Origin: Candidatus Nitrosomarinus catalina
Lineage (GTDB): Archaea > Thermoproteota > Nitrososphaeria > Nitrososphaerales > Nitrosopumilaceae
DNA: 64,000 nucleotides
Reading direction: 5' to 3'
Assembly: GCF_002156965.1 (NCBI RefSeq)
Contig: NZ_CP021324.1
Coordinates: 1,066,681 to 1,130,680 of the forward strand
Below the pieces are notes generated by a model. The model made no database searches. It was given only the letters and a program-made list of their open reading frames with translations, and had not been told where the DNA came from. The stretch's first letter is position 1; the number at the start of each line of letters is the position of its first letter. This document shows, piece after piece, positions 1 through 8,294 of the stretch. The translations under genes were made by a program, and so were the position numbers.

Positions 1-512
1 AGCCAACTAGCAAATGGGTAAAGATAACAAACTCCAGGTCTGTCAGGATGCATACTACAACCCCCCTTATCATCTAAAAATCTACATGAAATGTGAGTTC
101 CATCTTCTTCAGGAGTCTCATCTGTTTTTCTCTTTAGATTAATTGTAGTCATTGTAGTCATTTGACCTGATGGTCCTGGTTCATCGTAAGTTACAGTTAA
201 TGTTTCATTTTTGATAAATTCTGCAGTATTTTTGTATTTGAGACCTTTGCCAATTGTAATTAGATCATCAGAAGTTAATGGCAATCTGCCTTGTCTATCA
301 CAACAATTATGACAATCAGGCCAAAAGCATTTCCATAAGATGTATTTTTTTTCTGAATTAAGAAATGGAACGTGAAAAACTACATCTTTGACTTTGATTG
401 CATAATCAGATACATCAGTAATTTGACCTAGTACGAATTTCCTTAAGATAGGATCAAAATCCCAATCCTTTTCTAACAAATCTAATGATTCTTGAATTTC
501 TTTTTGAGACAA
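1..512 (-). CDS. YkgJ-like CxxC cluster protein (3' end outside window)
   Basis: An open minus-strand frame runs off the left edge; about 170 residues are visible. Cysteines at about residues 62, 67, 70 and 71 (CFWPDCHNCC) and a second group, GGCSMHPDRPGVCYLYPF, match the pattern of YkgJ-type putative zinc/iron-chelating proteins. The exact metal and role are unknown for most of that family. The frame has a stop upstream at about 565, and TTG at 510-512 is the only usual start codon before the conserved part, so I chose it. It is divergent from the small gene starting at 548. It could be longer at the start if a rare start codon is used. Confidence 0.6.
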   Translation of the reverse strand, partial: MSQKEIQESLDLLEKDWDFDPILRKFVLGQITDVSDYAIKVKDVVFHVPFLNSEKKYILWKCFWPDCHNCCDRQGRLPLTSDDLITIGKGLKYKNTAEFIKNETLTVTYDEPGPSGQMTTMTTINLKRKTDETPEEDGTHISCRFLDDKGGCSMHPDRPGVCYLYPFASW

Positions 513-547
513 GTATTCAGTTATAACCGCTTTTGCAGATCTTATTA

Positions 548-868
548 ATGTTGAGTGAAAAAGGAAAATATGCAGCAGCTACAGAGAATAGAAGATTTGT
601 GTGGGCTGAAATTATTTGGCCACTAGTTTTAGAGATTAACGATATTACATTTTCATTAAAACAATTTCAAGAAAAACGTGAAAAAGTCTGTAAAGAAAAA
701 AACACAACAATTACAATTGCATCAAGAGGATTAGTATCTCTTGTTCTAAAAGGAATTTTACTAAAAGAAAATGACACGTATTCAATTCATTACAAATTAA
801 TCCCATACATGAGATTAAAAGCAAAATGTGATTATGCAACAGCTATCCATGAAGTTAGAATAAAATAA
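548..868 (+). CDS. small hypothetical protein
   Basis: The frame gives 106 residues from the ATG at 548; an in-frame TTG at 533 would add five. The protein is mixed alpha with a basic C-terminus and no signal peptide or membrane segment. The middle (TTITIASRGLVSLVLKGILL) followed by a short turn looks like the end of a winged helix, but I do not recognise a family. It is divergent from the YkgJ-like gene and ends just before a tRNA on the opposite strand. Codon use and AT-richness match its neighbours, which supports a real gene. Confidence 0.5.
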   Translation: MLSEKGKYAAATENRRFVWAEIIWPLVLEINDITFSLKQFQEKREKVCKEKNTTITIASRGLVSLVLKGILLKENDTYSIHYKLIPYMRLKAKCDYATAIHEVRIK

Positions 869-875
869 TTACCAG

Positions 876-963
876 TAGCCCGAGGCAGATTCGAACTGCC
901 GTCTCCGCCTATCCACTCTTGAGATCCAGAGGGCAGAATCCTTGACCACTAGACTATCGGGCT
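876..963 (-). tRNA. tRNA-Gln (CTG) with a 15-nt intron
   Basis: On the minus strand the acceptor AGCCCGA pairs with TCGGGCT and the discriminator is A; CCA is not encoded. The T arm is GGCAG-TTCGAAT-CTGCC. The anticodon stem CTGCC pairs with GGCGG only if about 15 nt (ATCTCAAGAGTGGAT) directly 3' of position 37 are removed. This leaves the loop C-T-CTG-G-A, so the anticodon is CTG. Position 37/38 is the canonical archaeal intron site cut by the bulge-helix-bulge endonuclease. Confidence 0.9.
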
Positions 964-1026
964 ACTTGATAGAAATTCAAGTAATTTAGAATATAATGAT
1001 TTGGTGAAAATGTTTTTGAAAGAATT

Positions 1027-1626
1027 TTATCTTGATGCTTGTGCTATACGTTCTAACTCGTGTTTTTTCTTGACTGATGGAGAATTTGAATCATTATTTG
1101 CTGCGAGAATTAATTGTTCAGCTAAATGTTCTTCAATAGGTTTAGGATTAGAAAATGTTGCTTCTTTAACTGAATCAGCAATAAATTTCAAAGCCATGTC
1201 AACTCTTCTGATTGGAGCAACATCTACAGATACATGGTATGTGGTTCCACCATAAACAATTCTAGTAGTATCCTCAGTTGGAGCAGAAAACTCAACTGCT
1301 TTAACTAAAACTTGAACAGGGTTTTGTCCAGTCTTTAATTCAATAATTTCAAAAGCAGTTCGCACAGTGTTGATTAATTTAGCTTTTTTGCCAGTCATTC
1401 TACCAGTATTTTTTGCATATTTTTTTCCAAAGTGCATTGATTTGTTAATTAATCTCTCAACAATGTTGACTTCACCTTTATTGAATCTCTTTAATGCAGA
1501 ACGGCCAAAAGTATAAGGCAAAATTTGTTTTCTTAAACAAATAGCAGTTTTTAATCCAGGATCTACAACTTCAATGTTTGATAAATCCCATTTTCTAAAT
1601 AGTAACATATTTTTTGTTTCAGCCAT
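1027..1626 (-). CDS. rps7: 30S ribosomal protein S7
   Basis: This is small-subunit protein S7 (uS7), which binds the 3' major domain of 16S rRNA in the head of the 30S subunit. The start is the ATG at 1626 (MAETKNMLLF), giving 199 residues; a GGAGAT Shine-Dalgarno lies about 8 nt upstream inside the end of rps12. The longer frame from 1659 would overlap rps12 and is unlikely. The GRSALKRFNKGEVNIVERLI region and the KKAKLINTVRTAFEIIE helix are typical of archaeal S7. It is the last protein gene of the RNA polymerase/ribosomal operon, 4 nt after rps12. Elongation factor 1-alpha, which often follows in archaea, is not here. Confidence 0.95.
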   Translation of the reverse strand: MAETKNMLLFRKWDLSNIEVVDPGLKTAICLRKQILPYTFGRSALKRFNKGEVNIVERLINKSMHFGKKYAKNTGRMTGKKAKLINTVRTAFEIIELKTGQNPVQVLVKAVEFSAPTEDTTRIVYGGTTYHVSVDVAPIRRVDMALKFIADSVKEATFSNPKPIEEHLAEQLILAANNDSNSPSVKKKHELERIAQASR

Positions 1627-1630
1627 TTCT

Positions 1631-2068
1631 CTATCTCCTTGGTTTCTCCTTCTTTCCAATAACTAATTCATGTAATGATGTACCGTTAACTTTAGAAACT
1701 TTGAATCTAACACCAGGAATATCTCCCATTGCACCACCTTGTGTTGCACCCATTCCTTCAATTGTTACTTCATCGTGTTCATCAATGAAATTCATTGCAC
1801 CGTCTCTTGGCAAAAAGGCTGTAACGGATTTACCATTTCTAATTAATTGAACTCTAACACATTTTCTGATAGCAGAGTTTGGTTGTTTTGCTGCAATACC
1901 AACTTTCTCTAAAACAATTCCACGTCCTTGTGGTGCACCACCAAGAGGATCTGATTTTTTATCAATACCAAGTTTTCTTCTTTTGTATGTAGAAATTGCC
2001 CAGCGTTGTTTTTTCTTTTTAGTAGTTAGTACTCTACCTGCAAATAATCCTAGTGGTGATTTTCTCAT
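1631..2068 (-). CDS. rps12: 30S ribosomal protein S12
   Basis: S12 (uS12) lies at the decoding centre and contributes to tRNA selection accuracy. The 145-residue protein has the typical archaeal basic N-terminus ([18 protein letters not shown]), the [15 protein letters not shown] segment and the conserved decoding-centre stretch around [12 protein letters not shown]. Its length is normal for archaea. It follows the nusA-like gene by 3 nt and precedes rps7 by 4 nt, so it is translated from the same operon message. Confidence 0.96.
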   Translation of the reverse strand: MRKSPLGLFAGRVLTTKKKKQRWAISTYKRRKLGIDKKSDPLGGAPQGRGIVLEKVGIAAKQPNSAIRKCVRVQLIRNGKSVTAFLPRDGAMNFIDEHDEVTIEGMGATQGGAMGDIPGVRFKVSKVNGTSLHELVIGKKEKPRR

Positions 2069-2071
2069 ATT

Positions 2072-2536
2072 CTATAACTCCATTGTTGCCCTTTCAGGAC
2101 TGTTAATCAATACACTTCCAATATCAAAATATCGTTTAGCTAATAATCTTGCTTTCTCAGCATTTCTACCTTCTCTACCAACTACAATTCCTTTTTTTCT
2201 TGGGTCTACCATAACAATTGCCTGTTTTGTCCCATCTGCACGTGTATTTAATTTTACTTCAGAAATTAGTTTATTATTCAATAAATTAGTTAAGAATTTT
2301 GCAGGATCCTCATCAAATTCAACTAGTTCAACATTTCGTTTAACCATATTTTGTAAGGATTTGATATGCATTCCACCTTTACCAATGGCTAACCCCATTT
2401 TTCCAGTGTTTACTACAAAAATTACTCTATTTTGTTTTTCATCTTCAATACAATCTCTTGCAACAGCACCAGTTACATTTTGAAATAGCGACATCATTCG
2501 CATTTGATCTGTTGAAAGTTTAATTGATTGTGCCAT
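2072..2536 (-). CDS. nusA: NusA-like transcription factor (KH domains)
   Basis: This 154-residue protein is the short archaeal NusA relative, made of tandem KH RNA-binding domains without the N-terminal polymerase-binding and S1 parts of bacterial NusA. The KH GxxG-type loops are visible as AIGKGGMHIKSLQ at about 52-64 and VVGREGRNAEKARLL at about 118-132. Archaeal NusA is thought to act in transcription termination or antitermination. Its place between rpl30e and rps12 is the standard archaeal order. Confidence 0.93.
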   Translation of the reverse strand: MAQSIKLSTDQMRMMSLFQNVTGAVARDCIEDEKQNRVIFVVNTGKMGLAIGKGGMHIKSLQNMVKRNVELVEFDEDPAKFLTNLLNNKLISEVKLNTRADGTKQAIVMVDPRKKGIVVGREGRNAEKARLLAKRYFDIGSVLINSPERATMEL

Positions 2537-2600
2537 AAGAATTCCTATTTATTTCCAGACCAAAAATGTCTCATTTAAACTTAGGTTAGACAAATAACAA

Positions 2601-2924
2601 TTAGTCATTTTTTTCCTCAGTTTTTGTATCGTTTAAAATTGATTTGATATTTGCCTCGTCAATTGATGTAAATGAAATTGTTGAAATTCTAAATTGTAAG
2701 CCGCACAATCTACCCAGTGCAACTGAAGTTCCTTGAAAGTTTACGAGGGGGACTTTTTGTTTTTTTGCATCAGATTCAATTTTCTCAAGCATTTTTTTGT
2801 CTACAGATTGAGATAATACAATTAACTTGGAATTATTTACAGAGTTCAAAACTTCTTTGCTACCCATTGTCAATCTATTCTCTTTGCGGGCATCCTTCAA
2901 TGATTTCTCAAGTATTTTACTCAT
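2601..2924 (-). CDS. rpl30e: 50S ribosomal protein L30e
   Basis: The 107-residue protein belongs to the L7Ae/L30e/S12e family of small alpha/beta RNA-binding proteins. Recognisable parts are an N-terminal helix (MSKILEKSLKDARKENRLTM), the nucleotide-contact strand GSKEVLNSVNNSKLIVLS and the LGRLCG motif near residue 70. The acidic tail (NDTKTEEKND) is an extension. It lies upstream of nusA in the operon, as in other archaea, but here two inserted genes separate it from rpoA. Confidence 0.9.
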   Translation of the reverse strand: MSKILEKSLKDARKENRLTMGSKEVLNSVNNSKLIVLSQSVDKKMLEKIESDAKKQKVPLVNFQGTSVALGRLCGLQFRISTISFTSIDEANIKSILNDTKTEEKND

Positions 2925-3029
2925 GTAGTTTCCTTATCACGATCGTCTTGAGAGTCCTTTATAGGTTTATTGAAAAAATATTTCTAAGTATAATAAATGA
3001 TTTAAAAATTATTTTTGATTTTTATAAAA

Positions 3030-4208
3030 TCAATCAATAGTTATCGAGGATGAAATTGCAGGACTCAATGGTATGAAATCATTTAACGAATTCCACACAT
3101 AAGTTTCTAAAACATAATTATCAGATTTTTCAGGAATCCATGATTGAGAAATATCTAGAATTTGATTAGGAGAAAGTTTTCCCTGAATCCACGATAAAGA
3201 AAGTACAGAATTATCAGAGTTTTTAATTTGGAAAAAATAGATAAAATCTTGTTCGTAATTTAATTTATTTTCAATTGTTCCAACTATTTGCATTTGTGTT
3301 TGTGAAATAAGAGAGTCTAAAGGGTTACCAAAACTATCAGAAAAAGAAATTGGTGAAGTCTGTATTCGATTAATTGATGCAATGGAGTGATCAACATTAG
3401 CAGAAGTTTCAATTGATATTTCATCAGATTTTGAAAAAGGTTTTGGTAATGTATGATCATCATATTTTGCAAAAATACCATCTCCAGGGACTGCATAAAG
3501 TCGATTTCCACTAGAAGTGTTTGTTGACAAACTAATATTTGCTATAAAGTCACCAGAGCGTTCAGATGTTTCTGTTGCAACAACTTGTATGCCGCCACTG
3601 TCAGAATCTGAAAAAACTTCTACGGTAATTGTATCAATTGCCTCAGGATTCAAATTCATATCATGATCAATTACACGAATTTCAACTGAATCACTTGTAA
3701 GAAAAACATCTTTTGAAAATTGTATTACTCCCATATTCCATGTTATTGGAATTGATTCAGTTAACACAACACCATCTGCAAATTCAAAAGATATTGTAAT
3801 TGAATCATCATTGTCAGCTTCTAAAAACCCATTTGTTGGTCCATTACCAGAAGTTTTTGGGTTTGTATCAAAATTTCCATCACCGTCAACATCATGCAAA
3901 AAACCTGTTAAAATAATTTCACCTGAAAAAATTCCAGAACCTGATGAGGTTTCAGTTAACCTATATGGTTTTAAAAAATTTTCACCTGATGAAATTTTTA
4001 TTGGATGAGAATCAGTTTCGCCAATTGAATCAATTTTATTTGAATTGCTATTCCAACTTGGTGCATTAATAGAAATTATTATTTTATCAGTCCACGAATA
4101 TCCAGGTTTGTCAGTATAGATTGGTGCAAAAGGTTTGTCATAATCAGGAAGAGATTCAGCATAAACAGGGGCTAAAATAAGAAAAAATCCCAATAAAAAT
4201 TCGTACAC
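3030..4208 (-). CDS. secreted beta-rich protein inside the RNA polymerase operon
   Basis: The 392-residue product begins with a short hydrophobic signal (FLLGFFLILAPVYA, likely cut before ESLPDYDKP). The rest is polar, rich in Ser, Asp and Thr, with alternating beta-strand patterns such as DSVEIRVIDHDMNLNPEAID and DSITISFEFADGV. This suggests two or more Ig-like domains on the outside of the cell. Two acidic DxDxDG-like loops (HDVDGDGNFD at about 105-114 and EADNDDS) could bind calcium. No C-terminal membrane anchor or PEFG signal is present. It lies 44 nt after the LSm gene on the same strand. Function is unknown. Confidence 0.8.
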   Translation of the reverse strand: MYEFLLGFFLILAPVYAESLPDYDKPFAPIYTDKPGYSWTDKIIISINAPSWNSNSNKIDSIGETDSHPIKISSGENFLKPYRLTETSSGSGIFSGEIILTGFLHDVDGDGNFDTNPKTSGNGPTNGFLEADNDDSITISFEFADGVVLTESIPITWNMGVIQFSKDVFLTSDSVEIRVIDHDMNLNPEAIDTITVEVFSDSDSGGIQVVATETSERSGDFIANISLSTNTSSGNRLYAVPGDGIFAKYDDHTLPKPFSKSDEISIETSANVDHSIASINRIQTSPISFSDSFGNPLDSLISQTQMQIVGTIENKLNYEQDFIYFFQIKNSDNSVLSLSWIQGKLSPNQILDISQSWIPEKSDNYVLETYVWNSLNDFIPLSPAISSSITID

Positions 4209-4252
4209 GGGATGAATTAGTTGAAATCAGATTTAATGTTTGATGATAAATT

Positions 4253-4483
4253 TTAGGATTTATCGGTAGGTAAAGAGATAGCCAAAATATTATCTCCGCG
4301 CAACAAAACTTTTCCAAGACTCAAATGTTTTTCTTCAGTAATGTCTTCAGCTTTGTCCAATGTTAAATTCATATGAATATCAAAGTCTATCAAGTTTCCT
4401 TGAACAGTTTTGTTATTTCTTAAACGAAGTAAAACACTTTTTCCTTGACAAGCAGTCATTGCAGTAGAAATTTCATCAGCCAT
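4253..4483 (-). CDS. LSm/Sm-like RNA-binding protein
   Basis: This is a small archaeal Sm protein (76 residues from MADEISTAM; an upstream ATG would add three). The Sm1 pattern is visible in KSVLLRLRNNKTVQGNLIDF followed by DIHMNLTLDKAED, and the Sm2 pattern in LGKVLLRGDNILAISLP. Such proteins form heptameric rings that bind U-rich RNA. The gene starts 15 nt after the rpoA stop, so it is co-transcribed with RNA polymerase subunits. Confidence 0.9.
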   Translation of the reverse strand: MADEISTAMTACQGKSVLLRLRNNKTVQGNLIDFDIHMNLTLDKAEDITEEKHLSLGKVLLRGDNILAISLPTDKS

Positions 4484-4498
4484 AATTATCACTTAATT

Positions 4499-7400
4499 CT
4501 ATTTCTTTTTGCTCACTTGCATGTACAGATCAACAGTACCACTTCCAATTGGAATTTGACTACCAACAATTACATTTTCAGTAATACCTCTAAGTTGTTC
4601 AATTTCTCCTCCAAGTGCGGCATGTGCAATTGTTGGTACTGTAATTTCGAATGCAGCTCTTGCAAGTACACTGTCTTTAGTACCAGCGATACCGTGTCTA
4701 CCAATTTGTTGCATGTAACCACGTGAGCACATCAAATCAGATACCAACATAATGTATCTATCATCAACTTCCAATCCTTGGTCTCCCAGAGTATGATTAA
4801 GTTCATCAATTAATGCAAATCTTGCTGCTTCAATTCCTAAGGTACCTGCAATTTCAAAGACATTATTTGTTCTAACATTTCTTTTATCGATTCCTTTAAC
4901 TTCAAGTACTTTAGCAATGTTTGAACCAGTGGTTTGGATTACCCATTCATCATCTTTTTGAACTAATGTTACACGCTCAATGTCTGGAACGCCTTTAACA
5001 GTAGTATTGAGTACTTTGTTTCTAATTGCAATTGCAGTTGCAGTATCAACTTCTTCAACTAAATTCAAAGTAATTAATTCACCAGTTACTTCCATCTTGA
5101 ATTTTTTATTAGAAGAAAGTGCTGCTTCAACTTCTGCAACAGAACAACCTCTTTCACGAAGTCTGTTCTCACTTAAAATTAATTTAATGTTTGTAGAATA
5201 ATCAGTTTCAGTATCAGCAATTAAGGCACTTACTTTAGTTTGCAAAACATTTCTTGCAACTTCAATTGCTTTTTCTCTATTTCCTTTATTTTCTTTTTCT
5301 AAGTAAATATCCATAGTTGGGGTTACAGGTTTCTTTCTAGCATCAACTAGTTCAATTAATCTTGGAAGACCTAATGTAACGTTTCTTTCTTTAATTCCTG
5401 CAAAGTGGAATGTTCTCAAAGTCATTTGCGTACCTGGTTCACCAATAGATTGTGCAGTTACAATTCCTACTGCTTGTCCTGGCTCTACACGTGCTTTATC
5501 ATAAAGTGAAAGACCTTTTTTACATACTGCTTCAATTCCAGATTTACTAAGTCCAGATTTGTTTAATGCATCAGTTACGAGTTTAGTTAATCTTGGACTG
5601 AATGTTTTAGTGTATTTTTTAGTTAATGTCTCAATTTCATCTTTTGTTGCTTTTGCTCCAGAATCAATCATAGCTTGTGATGCAGCTAATCTACTTGGAT
5701 TGAATGCCTCACCATGGTCACTTTTTTGTACATCAATTCCATCTTCACCGTAAAGGAATTGAACAATGTGTCCATGAGGATCTCTTACAGTTCCATCGTA
5801 TTCTAATCTAATGTGTTCTAATGCATTGATCAATCTACGTTGCATGTAACCACTTTGTTGTGTTCTGACTGCAGTATCTACAAGTCCTTCTCTACCACCC
5901 ATTGCGTGGAAGAAGAATTCTAGTGCAGTTAATCCAGTTCTATAATTTGATTTTACAAATCCGTGTGCATCAGGATTACTATCATGTTCTTTATAGTGAG
6001 TTAATGCACGATTTGCATATCCCTCGTTCATTCTGTTACCTCTTCTTGATTGTTGACCTAATGCTCCGGCCATTTGACCTACGTTAAGTGCTGAACCTCT
6101 TGCACCAGTTGTTGCCATAATTTTTCCAGCATTACCATCATCAAGGGAATCATTTGCAGTATCACCTGCTTTAACTCTGGCTTTACCTAATTCATTTACA
6201 ATGTAAGCTTCTAAAGCTTCTTCTGCTTTCATACCTCTTGTAAGCTTCAATGTTCCTTTTTCATATTGGTCAGTCAAATCTGCTACAACATCATATGTGT
6301 CGCTAATATCATCTAGAATTTGTTGTTCATTCTTTGCTGGAACTTCCAAGTCACCATAACCATAACTAAATCCATAGTGAGTGATGAATTGTTTTACCAT
6401 AATTAAGATAGAATTCAAAAAGTTCTTTCCAACTGCATTACCATAATCTTTAGTAATTCTGTGTAAGACACTTTCTGGCTCCTCTGCACCAATTGATGTT
6501 TTGTCAATTACACCACTGATTAATTCACCATTTTTAATTACAACGTCATTTGCTTTTCCACCAGTACCTTTTGACCATTTTGATGTTAATGTATAATTGA
6601 AATCGCTTGGTAAGAATAATGAGAATAATTGTTTTCCAGTGTATGCAGGGCTTCCATCTTTTGCTTTAGTAGATGGTTTTGGTAGTGGGTCAGTAAATCC
6701 TCCAAGCATTGCATAGTTTGAAAATTCTTGAACAGACAAAATAGTATCATCTTTTGTTAATAGATATGCACCAGTTACAAAGTCTCTGAGGGCACCAATA
6801 ATTGGACCACCATATCTTGGTGAAATTAATTGGTCTTGAACTCTCATCAAAAGAATTGCTTCTGCTCTAGCTTCCTCACTTTGTGGTACGTGAAGATTCA
6901 TCTCATCACCATCAAAGTCTGCGTTGTATGGTGGACAAACAGATGGGTGTAATCTGAAAGTTTTTCCAGGAAGTACACGTACATAGTGTGCCATGATGGA
7001 CATCTGGTGAAGTGAAGGTTGTCTGTTAAACATTACAATATCTCTGTCAGCAAGATGTCTTTCAATCAAATATCCAATTTCAAGTGTTTCTGCAATTGTT
7101 GAACGATCTTCAACAAAGTCTAATCTAATTTTTACACCATCTGGTCTTACAATATAATTAACTCCTGGGAATTTTTCAGGTCCATTGATAACTAATTTTC
7201 GCATTCTTTCTATGTTCCATTCAGTTACAATTTCAGGAATAGTTAGTTTCATTGCAACTGCTTCAGGTACACCAACTTCAGACAAGTCCAAGTTAGGATC
7301 TGGAGAAATTACAGTTCTACTAGAAAAGTCAACTCTCTTTCCAGAAAGTGAACCTCTGAATCTGCCTTCTTTTCCTTTGAGTCTTTGTGTTAATGTTTTA

Positions 7401-8293
7401 AGAGGACGTCCAGAACGATGATGAGCTTGAGGAATTCCAGAAACTTCATTGTCAAAATATGTTGTTGAATGGTATTGTAACAAATCAACCAAATCTTGAA
7501 CAATTAATGGAGGAGTTCCTGCTTCTTTACTTTCTTTTAATCTCTGATTAACTCTAATGATATCTACCATTTTATGGGTTAAATCATCTTCAGATCTAAT
7601 TCCAGTTTCAAGAATAATTGAAGGTCTGACAGTAACTGGAGGAACAGGCAATGCTTGAAGAATAAACCACTCAGGTCTTGCAGTTACAGGATCATAAGAC
7701 AATAGGGATAAATCGTCATCAAGGATTTGTGAGAATCTTTCTCTAATTGTGATTGGCAATAATCTATGTTCACCGATTTCGGTTTTTTCAACAAAGATAG
7801 TGGGTTTTGTAAAAACTAATTCGTATTGTGTTTTTCCACAGTGAGGACATTCTTTTGCTTTCTTTGCTTTTTCAATGATTTGTTCAGGAATACGTTTTTG
7901 TGAAACAGTTGTGTATGCAGCTCCTTTATCTTTAATTTTTTGGAATGCATTAAGATCTTCTTGCGGAACTTTTAGTCGTGCACAAGAGCGACATGTTGAT
8001 TGTAGTAATTTGTAGATATTATCAATAAATGCAATATGCAAAATTGGTTCTGCAAGTTCAATGTGACCAAAGTGTCCTGGGCATCTAGCTGCAGTATTAC
8101 CACAAGTTAGACATTTTTGACCAGGCTCAAGTGTTCCAAGTCTTCCATCCATAAGACCTCCTTGAACTGGCATTCCATCTTCATCGTAAGTTTCTGGAGC
8201 AGTGATTTCAGCAACAGAATATTTTCTAATTTCAGTTGGAGACCAAACAGAGAAACGAATTCCATCAATTGCTTTAATTGCTTGAATAGACAT
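4499..8293 (-). CDS. rpoA: DNA-directed RNA polymerase subunit A (unsplit A'/A'')
   Basis: This is the largest RNA polymerase subunit, 1264 residues in one frame. The N-terminal zinc motif CLTCGNTAARCPGHFGH is near residue 59. The catalytic Mg-binding motif NADFDGDEMNLHVPQ is near residue 460. The bridge-helix/trigger-loop part typical of A'' (VGIVTAQSIGEPGTQMTLRT) follows in the same frame. Most archaea split this protein into A' and A''; the single gene is a known thaumarchaeal trait. The ATG at 8293 follows the rpoB stop by 1 nt, with a GGAG ribosome-binding site in the rpoB 3' end. Confidence 0.98.
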   Translation of the reverse strand: MSIQAIKAIDGIRFSVWSPTEIRKYSVAEITAPETYDEDGMPVQGGLMDGRLGTLEPGQKCLTCGNTAARCPGHFGHIELAEPILHIAFIDNIYKLLQSTCRSCARLKVPQEDLNAFQKIKDKGAAYTTVSQKRIPEQIIEKAKKAKECPHCGKTQYELVFTKPTIFVEKTEIGEHRLLPITIRERFSQILDDDLSLLSYDPVTARPEWFILQALPVPPVTVRPSIILETGIRSEDDLTHKMVDIIRVNQRLKESKEAGTPPLIVQDLVDLLQYHSTTYFDNEVSGIPQAHHRSGRPLKTLTQRLKGKEGRFRGSLSGKRVDFSSRTVISPDPNLDLSEVGVPEAVAMKLTIPEIVTEWNIERMRKLVINGPEKFPGVNYIVRPDGVKIRLDFVEDRSTIAETLEIGYLIERHLADRDIVMFNRQPSLHQMSIMAHYVRVLPGKTFRLHPSVCPPYNADFDGDEMNLHVPQSEEARAEAILLMRVQDQLISPRYGGPIIGALRDFVTGAYLLTKDDTILSVQEFSNYAMLGGFTDPLPKPSTKAKDGSPAYTGKQLFSLFLPSDFNYTLTSKWSKGTGGKANDVVIKNGELISGVIDKTSIGAEEPESVLHRITKDYGNAVGKNFLNSILIMVKQFITHYGFSYGYGDLEVPAKNEQQILDDISDTYDVVADLTDQYEKGTLKLTRGMKAEEALEAYIVNELGKARVKAGDTANDSLDDGNAGKIMATTGARGSALNVGQMAGALGQQSRRGNRMNEGYANRALTHYKEHDSNPDAHGFVKSNYRTGLTALEFFFHAMGGREGLVDTAVRTQQSGYMQRRLINALEHIRLEYDGTVRDPHGHIVQFLYGEDGIDVQKSDHGEAFNPSRLAASQAMIDSGAKATKDEIETLTKKYTKTFSPRLTKLVTDALNKSGLSKSGIEAVCKKGLSLYDKARVEPGQAVGIVTAQSIGEPGTQMTLRTFHFAGIKERNVTLGLPRLIELVDARKKPVTPTMDIYLEKENKGNREKAIEVARNVLQTKVSALIADTETDYSTNIKLILSENRLRERGCSVAEVEAALSSNKKFKMEVTGELITLNLVEEVDTATAIAIRNKVLNTTVKGVPDIERVTLVQKDDEWVIQTTGSNIAKVLEVKGIDKRNVRTNNVFEIAGTLGIEAARFALIDELNHTLGDQGLEVDDRYIMLVSDLMCSRGYMQQIGRHGIAGTKDSVLARAAFEITVPTIAHAALGGEIEQLRGITENVIVGSQIPIGSGTVDLYMQVSKKK

Positions 8294-8294
8294 C

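Noticed and set aside
876-963. Reading the tRNA as tRNA-Glu (CTC)
   Set aside because: The anticodon stem pairs only after removing a 15-nt intron, which gives CTG (Gln).
1983-2483. 166-codon plus-strand frame opposite rps12/nusA
   Set aside because: It is a shadow of two conserved ribosomal-operon genes on the minus strand.
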